From: Candidatus Sumerlaeota bacterium
Lineage (GTDB): Bacteria; Sumerlaeota; Sumerlaeia; JADFCT01
Assembly (NCBI GenBank): GCA_026398575.1
Contig: JAPLSP010000182.1
Coordinates: 1-11,348 of the forward strand
DNA length: 11,348 nucleotides
Direction of reading: 5' to 3'
Shown here: positions 6,777 through 11,348 of the stretch, in pieces
Layout of the letters: each line of letters opens with the position of its first letter
Position numbering within the stretch: position 1 is the first letter of the stretch
The notes under the pieces: generated by a model
The model's input: only the letters and a program-made list of their open reading frames with translations
Databases searched by the model: none
Told to the model about the DNA's origin: nothing
Position numbers and translations under genes: made by a program

Positions 6777-8588
6777 ATGGGACACGTCGTCGGCATAGAT
6801 TTGGGAACCACAAATTCCGTCGTGGCGTTCGTCGAGAACGGCCAATCGGAAGTGATCGCCAACGCCGAAGGCTTCAAAACCACGCCGTCAGCGGTTTTTT
6901 ATCCGGAGGATGGAAGCGAACCGGTCGTGGGCGAAATGGCCAAGCGCCAGTCCATCCTGCAGCCGGGCCGGGTCGTCCGCTCCATCAAGCGCTTCATGGG
7001 CGCCCGCATGAACGAGGCCGGCGACCGGATTTTGCACTGCCCTTACAAGATTGTCAGCGACGCAGACGATCGGATCGAAGTGGCTATTGACAATCGCCGG
7101 CTGACGCCCGAGGAGGTCTCATCCGAGGTTTTGAAAAAGATGATCCGCACGGCGGAGGATTTCCTCGGCGAGGAGATCGAACAGGCGGTCATCACCGTGC
7201 CGGCGTATTTCAATGACAGCCAACGCACGGCCACCAAGAAAGCCGGCGAGCTGGCGGGCGTCGAAGTCATTCGGATCATCAACGAGCCGACGGCCGCCGC
7301 GCTGGCTTACGGCCTGAAGCGCGAAGCCAGCGAGAGCGTGGCCGTTTTCGATTTCGGCGGCGGCACCTTCGACATCTCCATTCTCGAAATAGACAACGAC
7401 GTTTATGAAGTCCGCTCGACCAACGGCGACACCTTCCTGGGCGGCGACAATATTGACCAGGCGCTGTCGGTCTATCTGTGCGACGCCATCCGGAACGAGA
7501 CCGGCGTGGATCCGCGCGGATTTGTCGAGTCGCTGTCGCGCATCCATGATGCGGCCGAACGGGCCAAGTGCGAGCTCTCGACACTGCCTTCAACGCTCAT
7601 CTCGCTTCCATTCATCGTCGCCGACGCCGGCGGGCCCAAGCATTTCAACAAGGACCTCAAGCGCGAGGAATTCGAGCAGCTGATTGACCCGATCCTGCAG
7701 CGGCTGATTCCGCCCTGCCGCCAGGCGATGAACGACGCGCGCGTGCAGCCGAACGATCTCGGCAATGTTCTGCTCGTTGGCGGCTCGACGCGCATTCCGG
7801 CGGTGCGGCGCATCGTCAAACAGATTTTTGAAAAAGACCCGGTGCACTCGGTCAATCCGGATGAAGCCGTGGCCATCGGCGCCTCGATCCAGGCGGCCGT
7901 TTTGACGGGCGCGCTGGCCGAAGTGCTGTTGCTGGACGTGACGCCGCTGTCGCTGGGCATCGAGTTGCAGGGAGGAATTTTTTCGCCTTTGATCCCGCGC
8001 AACAGCACGATTCCGACCTCCGCCACCAAGACATTTACGACCGTGCGCGACAACCAGCGGTCCGTCACCGTCCACGTTCTTCAAGGCGAGCGGCGCGTGG
8101 CGGAGCAAAACCGCACTTTGGAGCGCTTCCGATTGGAAGAAATTGATCCTGCCCCGCGCGAAATCCCCCAGATAGATGTTGCGTTTTCCATTGACGCCAA
8201 TGGGATCCTGAGCGTTTCGGCCCGGGATTTGGCATCCGGAAAAGCCAAAGAAGTCACGATTGAATCCTATAGCGGCTCGGTGTCGGCCGACGAAGTCGAG
8301 CGCATCGTCCACCAGGCGGAAAAGGAAGTGGATAAAGATCGTGATTTCATCGGCATAGCCCGCATCAAGGCGCGCGCCGAGCGTATCACGGAAACGGCGA
8401 GAAATTATTTGACTCGCAGTGAAGAAAAGATGACGGAAGAGGAAGCCCGCATTTTCCGCGAACGCCTCTTCCGCATGGATTTGGCCATGACGGGAACCGA
8501 TGCGGCCGCCATCGAATCGGCGGAGGCCGACATGCGCCAGCTGGCCGAGATGTTCAGCGATCTGGTATTCATGGACCGGTTGCTTTAG
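6777..8588 (+). CDS. dnaK: DnaK (Hsp70) chaperone
   Basis: An ATP-driven cytoplasmic chaperone that binds extended hydrophobic peptides. The 603 residues show all Hsp70 signatures: GIDLGTTNS (6-14), VFDFGGGTFDISIL (190-203), and VLLVGGSTRIPAVRRIV (331-347). An SIKRFMG block near residue 70 holds the catalytic Lys region. The interdomain linker and start of the substrate domain (LLLDVTPLSLGIE, about 384-396) are standard, and an alpha-helical lid follows to residue 603. The protein stops at FMDRLL, so the disordered Asp/Glu-rich tail that ends many DnaK proteins (about 638 residues in E. coli) is missing. The neighbour is a J-TPR protein; grpE and a zinc-finger DnaJ are absent. It may therefore be a dedicated paralogue rather than the housekeeping DnaK. 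Its ribosome site is weak, which suits coupling to the upstream gene. Confidence 0.96.
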   Translation: MGHVVGIDLGTTNSVVAFVENGQSEVIANAEGFKTTPSAVFYPEDGSEPVVGEMAKRQSILQPGRVVRSIKRFMGARMNEAGDRILHCPYKIVSDADDRIEVAIDNRRLTPEEVSSEVLKKMIRTAEDFLGEEIEQAVITVPAYFNDSQRTATKKAGELAGVEVIRIINEPTAAALAYGLKREASESVAVFDFGGGTFDISILEIDNDVYEVRSTNGDTFLGGDNIDQALSVYLCDAIRNETGVDPRGFVESLSRIHDAAERAKCELSTLPSTLISLPFIVADAGGPKHFNKDLKREEFEQLIDPILQRLIPPCRQAMNDARVQPNDLGNVLLVGGSTRIPAVRRIVKQIFEKDPVHSVNPDEAVAIGASIQAAVLTGALAEVLLLDVTPLSLGIELQGGIFSPLIPRNSTIPTSATKTFTTVRDNQRSVTVHVLQGERRVAEQNRTLERFRLEEIDPAPREIPQIDVAFSIDANGILSVSARDLASGKAKEVTIESYSGSVSADEVERIVHQAEKEVDKDRDFIGIARIKARAERITETARNYLTRSEEKMTEEEARIFRERLFRMDLAMTGTDAAAIESAEADMRQLAEMFSDLVFMDRLL

Positions 8589-8601
8589 CATAATTTTTGA
8601 T

Positions 8602-8630
8602 AGACAGCCCCCCCCCGATCGCATATATTT
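8602..8630 (+). promoter_or_regulatory. Promoter with a nine-C tract in its spacer
   Basis: TAGACA at 8602-8607 (five of six -35 bases) and TATATT at 8625-8630 (five of six -10 bases) are 17 bases apart, the optimal distance. The spacer contains nine consecutive C residues (8609-8617). The -35 box begins 14 bases after the dnaK stop, and the predicted transcript start near 8637 leaves a leader of about 138 bases before ATG 8775. Slippage in the C tract would change the spacer length and so the promoter strength. The promoter call rests on hexamers and spacing alone. Confidence 0.55.
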
Positions 8631-8759
8631 TTCCTCGTTGGGCGCAGGAAAGCGGCAGGGGAGTCGGAGCGATTCTGTATATCGCATGACAGGGACGGGC
8701 CAGATGCGATTGCGTTTGGCGCAAATTTGAGGAAAGAATCCTACTGACATTTTTTGTCG

Positions 8760-8766
8760 AAAGGAG
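8760..8766 (+). promoter_or_regulatory. Strong ribosome binding site
   Basis: AAAGGAG, 8 bases before ATG 8775. It fixes the start of the secreted protein at the signal peptide and excludes the upstream start at 8754, which lies before this site. Confidence 0.85.
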
Positions 8767-8774
8767 CTTATCTC

Positions 8775-10076
8775 ATGAAAATGCAATTGGCTTTATGCGT
8801 GGCGTTTTTAGCGATAAGCATGCAATTCGCCATGAGCCAACCAGTGCCTACGACGCCGCCAACCGCGCCTGGAGCCGAGTTTCCAGGCGGAGCGGCGCCT
8901 GCCCCGGGCGGGGGAGGGATTCCTCCCGTGGGTGGAGACATGCAGCCGAACGCAGGACAGCCGCCGGCCGGCGGGGAAGGCTTAGGGGTTCCCCCGACGC
9001 TCGGCGCCATGCCGGGGGGGCAGTACCCCGGCCAATTTCCGGGGGTGCTGCCGAATGGGATGCGCCCTGCGTGGGCGCCGCAAGGCAGACTGGGACAACC
9101 GGGAATGCCGGGACAGGGGGGCATTGCGCCGGCGATTACGGGCCCAGAGGGATTGACTCCCGCTGACAGAGCGGTGCTCAAGCGTTTTGCAGAAAGCGAT
9201 TGGTTTGATGTCCGGCTGAGCGCCGGTTCCAGGGTTTATACCTTGGGCAAGGAAAACAAAAACATCAATTACGTTATCAACCGCGGGGGATTCGATATTT
9301 CCAAGGGCTCGATTCCCGTAGCGGAGCTGGTGGACAAGACGCGTCCGGCCTCCGGCGCAACCGAGAGCAAAGCGCCTGGCATCGCTCCCAGCGCAACGGG
9401 CGGAACGTTGCGGGCGCTCAAGGCGTGGCGCTATGAGATCTTTCAGCTGCCGGACGGCAAGTTTCTTCCGGACCGGGTGGAATATGACGCGGAGGATTTA
9501 AACAAGGTCAAAGAAGACGACATCAAGTTCTATGAAGATTTATACCGCCAGAATCCTCCCTTGCTAAAAGAAAACGAAATGCCTGCCGATCCGCATACCT
9601 ATGCGGAATGGTTTTATGACTACCAGCAGCTGCGGCTGTGGGAAATGTACGTTCAGCGCCTGATCGGGCGGGCCGGAGAGGAAACAAAGATACCCTCGAA
9701 TCCCAAAGAATTGTCAGCCCAATACGCCGGCCTATATGAGGCGTACAATCAGGAAAGGGATCTGGCTGCCGAAGAAGATCTGCAAGTCCTGAGGGAATTG
9801 TTCAAAGGAATGGCGGATCGAGAACAGGCGCGCGCCGAGACCAAAAAGGCGGAAAAAGAGAAGATGGTGAACGTCGAGAAATATGCGCAGGATTGGGCGC
9901 GGCGCGATTCGGGAGACAGCCTCCAAATTGAAGGAACCAATTATATCCGCACCGATGAGCCGTTGCGGTTTACGCCCGCGAACTCAGTCAACATCGTGGG
10001 GCCATCCATCACTCCCCATGATCTGCTCAACGATGACGGCACGGTTAAGAAACCGGCCACATTGAAGCGAAAATAG
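8775..10076 (+). CDS. Secreted Pro/Gly-rich protein of unknown function
   Basis: I do not recognise this family. The 433 residues begin with a Sec signal peptide (MKMQ, a hydrophobic core to about 18, and a likely cut after AMS at 21). A low-complexity region follows (about 22-122), very rich in Gly, Pro, Ala and Met, with PGG, GQPP and PGQ runs. A conserved-looking part starts around LTPADRAVLKRFAESDWFDVRL (127-148). It continues through an aromatic segment rich in Tyr and Trp (about 217-295, for example AEWFYDYQQLRLWEMYVQRL) and a charged, probably coiled-coil stretch (about 327-375). The C-terminal part is basic (KKPATLKRK). There is no lipobox and no further membrane segment, so a periplasmic or surface location is likely. 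It is the first of a group of envelope-type genes and has its own promoter with a poly-C spacer. The Gly/Pro region may act as a flexible or wall-spanning spacer. Confidence 0.85.
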   Translation: MKMQLALCVAFLAISMQFAMSQPVPTTPPTAPGAEFPGGAAPAPGGGGIPPVGGDMQPNAGQPPAGGEGLGVPPTLGAMPGGQYPGQFPGVLPNGMRPAWAPQGRLGQPGMPGQGGIAPAITGPEGLTPADRAVLKRFAESDWFDVRLSAGSRVYTLGKENKNINYVINRGGFDISKGSIPVAELVDKTRPASGATESKAPGIAPSATGGTLRALKAWRYEIFQLPDGKFLPDRVEYDAEDLNKVKEDDIKFYEDLYRQNPPLLKENEMPADPHTYAEWFYDYQQLRLWEMYVQRLIGRAGEETKIPSNPKELSAQYAGLYEAYNQERDLAAEEDLQVLRELFKGMADREQARAETKKAEKEKMVNVEKYAQDWARRDSGDSLQIEGTNYIRTDEPLRFTPANSVNIVGPSITPHDLLNDDGTVKKPATLKRK

Positions 10077-10228
10077 CATTAAAGGCATCTTTCCTGCTAT
10101 TGAGTTGAAGCGCGCGCCTTCGGTTCGAAATTCGAATGGCAAATTTTATTCAAGGCGCTCTTGGAGATGCGCGCCGTTTCCGGCGATAGGCGCAGGAAAG
10201 CAAATCTATTTATTGTAAAGGGATTTAT

Positions 10229-10792
10229 ATGCTTCGTTTCCTTCGCTTTGCTTCTTGTTGTTTTCTGGCCGCGGCAATCTTGTCCGCAGCATTCAGTGGT
10301 TGTTCCACGGTTCCCGTCCGTGTTTTCCGGATTAACAAGCAAGGCCAAAACGTTCTGTATAAGCGCTACGCAAAAAATGTCGCCGTGGATTACTACTATC
10401 GCTTCTCCAATACGGCTTATCGGCCTTCCACGGGAACGGATTTCGAGATTACCCTCTCTGCCGATCAGCAGGCCTTGCTCGAAGATTTGGGGCAACCTGA
10501 CCTTATCCGCGTTCCCTATACATCCAAGGACAATGAGCTGGTGACGGAATGGGCTTATACCGGCTACCATCACATCGCCCAATTCATCGAAAGCCAATTG
10601 GCTTATGAAGGACCAATGACGGATTACGAAAAGACTTTGTTGGAGCTGGGCTATCCCGATAGCGTGAGCGAGCTGACAGCGCATGGGGATATTCAGTGGA
10701 CCCAATGGGTTTATAAGAAGCCGCGGATTACGCGATTGCGGATTATAACGCTGGCCGGCGACAAGATCATCCAAGACCAGTTCATGAATTAG
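10229..10792 (+). CDS. Lipoprotein with two internal LGxPD/WxY repeats
   Basis: A 187-residue envelope lipoprotein of unknown function. Residues 1-25 form a lipoprotein signal peptide: basic start MLRFLRF, hydrophobic core, and lipobox FSGC with the acylated Cys at 25. The body contains two related segments. The first is ALLEDLGQPD (82-91) followed by TEWAYTG (106-112). The second is TLLELGYPD (136-144) followed by TQWVYKK (158-164). Each pairs an LGxPD turn with a W-aromatic strand about 17-24 residues later, loosely recalling the small SmpA/BamE-like fold; this is a suggestion only. AAAGGGA precedes the ATG. The frame ends ATGAATTAG at 10784-10792, and a TPR-coding frame opens at the same place with no start codon of its own. 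The annotated stop may therefore be an artefact or mutation splitting one longer lipoprotein. Confidence 0.8.
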   Translation: MLRFLRFASCCFLAAAILSAAFSGCSTVPVRVFRINKQGQNVLYKRYAKNVAVDYYYRFSNTAYRPSTGTDFEITLSADQQALLEDLGQPDLIRVPYTSKDNELVTEWAYTGYHHIAQFIESQLAYEGPMTDYEKTLLELGYPDSVSELTAHGDIQWTQWVYKKPRITRLRIITLAGDKIIQDQFMN

Positions 10793-11348
10793 CTATCTTA
10801 CCTCCTGCCAGTCGCAGATTTCCGATGAGCAACGTCGGAGCAAAGCTATTGACCTGGTGAACAAGGCCGATCGCTACCTGAATCAGGGGGAATATTTCCA
10901 GGCGCGCGATCTGTACTATAAATCCATTGACTGGTATCCGCTGCCCAAGGCGTATCATGGATTGGGATGCTGCGAACTGTCGGGCGAGCAATGGACGCGC
11001 GCCGCGTATTTTTTCAACCAGGCCCTGGCCGCCGCTCCGAATAACAAGCAATTCGCCGCCTGGGCTCAATACGCCACGGCGCGCTCCAAAGGGATAGACG
11101 CCGCCAAGCCTTCGCTCGAGCTGGAACCCACGGCTATCGCCGAGGCCGGGATCGAAAAAAAGACTTTGACGGCAGAGATGGAAAGAAAACTGGCGCTCGC
11201 CGAACCGGAAAAGAAAATCATCGCGTCGGTTCCAGAAAAAAATATTACCCAGCCTGAGCCCATCAAGCCTGCGCCAGTAAAACCGGAGCCGGTCAAGCCG
11301 GAGCCAGTCAAGCCAACGCCGAGACCAGAACCGATCAAGCCGGAGCCA
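10788..11348 (+). CDS. TPR protein with proline-rich tail, partial and without a clear start
   Basis: The open frame runs from just after an in-frame TGA (10785-10787) to the window edge, 187 codons, with no stop, so the 3' end is missing. Residues about 16-85 read RRSKAIDLVNKADRYLNQGE and then YFQARDLYYKSIDWYP, KAYHGLGCCELSGEQW and TRAAYFFNQALAAAP, giving two TPR units. A Lys/Glu-rich helix follows. From 11253 the protein is a PEPxKP repeat like the periplasm-spanning part of TonB-type proteins. No ATG is in frame near the beginning. The first usable start is GTG 10857, inside the first TPR helix and without a ribosome site at useful spacing. The first codons read ISYLTSCQSQ. Removing one T from AATT at 10787-10790 would fuse this frame to the upstream lipoprotein, which I think is the best explanation. 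Confidence 0.75.
   Translation, partial: MSYLTSCQSQISDEQRRSKAIDLVNKADRYLNQGEYFQARDLYYKSIDWYPLPKAYHGLGCCELSGEQWTRAAYFFNQALAAAPNNKQFAAWAQYATARSKGIDAAKPSLELEPTAIAEAGIEKKTLTAEMERKLALAEPEKKIIASVPEKNITQPEPIKPAPVKPEPVKPEPVKPTPRPEPIKPEP
11253..11348 (+). repeat. PEPxKP-coding repeat tract
   Basis: In the TPR frame this encodes repeating Pro-Glu-Pro-(Ile/Val)-Lys-Pro units (PEPIKPAPVKPEPVKPEPVK and onward), with near-identical 15-base DNA units of the type GTCAAGCCGGAGCCA. It runs off the end of the window. At protein level it is a stiff extended spacer. At DNA level it is prone to changes in repeat number. Confidence 0.85.

Noticed and set aside
7590..8786. Minus-strand open frame of 398 codons opposite the dnaK 3' half
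   Set aside because: It is a shadow of the DnaK gene, with His/Arg/Gly-biased composition and no motif.
11066..11338. Gly/Ser-rich minus-strand frame with GSGLTGSG-like repeats
   Set aside because: It is the reverse reading of the PEPxKP repeat tract, and the plus strand continues a clear TPR protein.

Overview
The window looks like chromosome of an uncultured, GC-rich, probably diderm bacterium. Reasons: Sec and lipoprotein signal peptides with proline-rich envelope-type tails, Shine-Dalgarno start sites, a LysW-type lysine pathway, and intergenic DNA with large hairpins made of short tandem repeats. I cannot place it in a phylum from this sequence. There are no RNA genes, transposases, phage genes or CRISPR arrays.

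Left part, minus strand (about 140-5708). Read in the direction of transcription, the order is homocitrate synthase, lysW, lysX, a fucose/arabinose-isomerase-like protein, and a broken FGGY sugar kinase related to sedoheptulokinase. The first three form a compact block of the alpha-aminoadipate (AAA) route to lysine: homocitrate synthase makes the committed precursor, LysW is the protein carrier, and LysX ligates alpha-aminoadipate to it. The isomerase and kinase resemble a sugar isomerise-then-phosphorylate pair, but the kinase is dead. It has lost a frame and, by family comparison, about 20 residues holding the catalytic Asp. Two repeat hairpins bracket the isomerase: an 82-bp hairpin of CGGAT units between lysX and the isomerase, and a roughly 230-bp inverted array of 16-bp units between the isomerase and the kinase.

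Middle, plus strand (5867-8588). A divergent intergenic region holds a good sigma70-type promoter, with an 8-bp-arm palindrome across its -35 box. It drives a J-domain/TPR co-chaperone and an immediately downstream full-length DnaK.

Right part, plus strand (8602-11348). A promoter with a nine-C tract in its spacer precedes a secreted Pro/Gly-rich protein of unknown function. A small lipoprotein with an internal duplication follows, then an open TPR frame with a PEPxKP-repeat tail that runs off the window. The TPR frame has no sensible start and begins exactly where the lipoprotein frame stops, so the two may be one gene split by a one-base frameshift.

No complete new defence or mobile system is visible. 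The least explained elements are the two repeat-armed hairpins, the poly-C promoter and the split lipoprotein/TPR gene.
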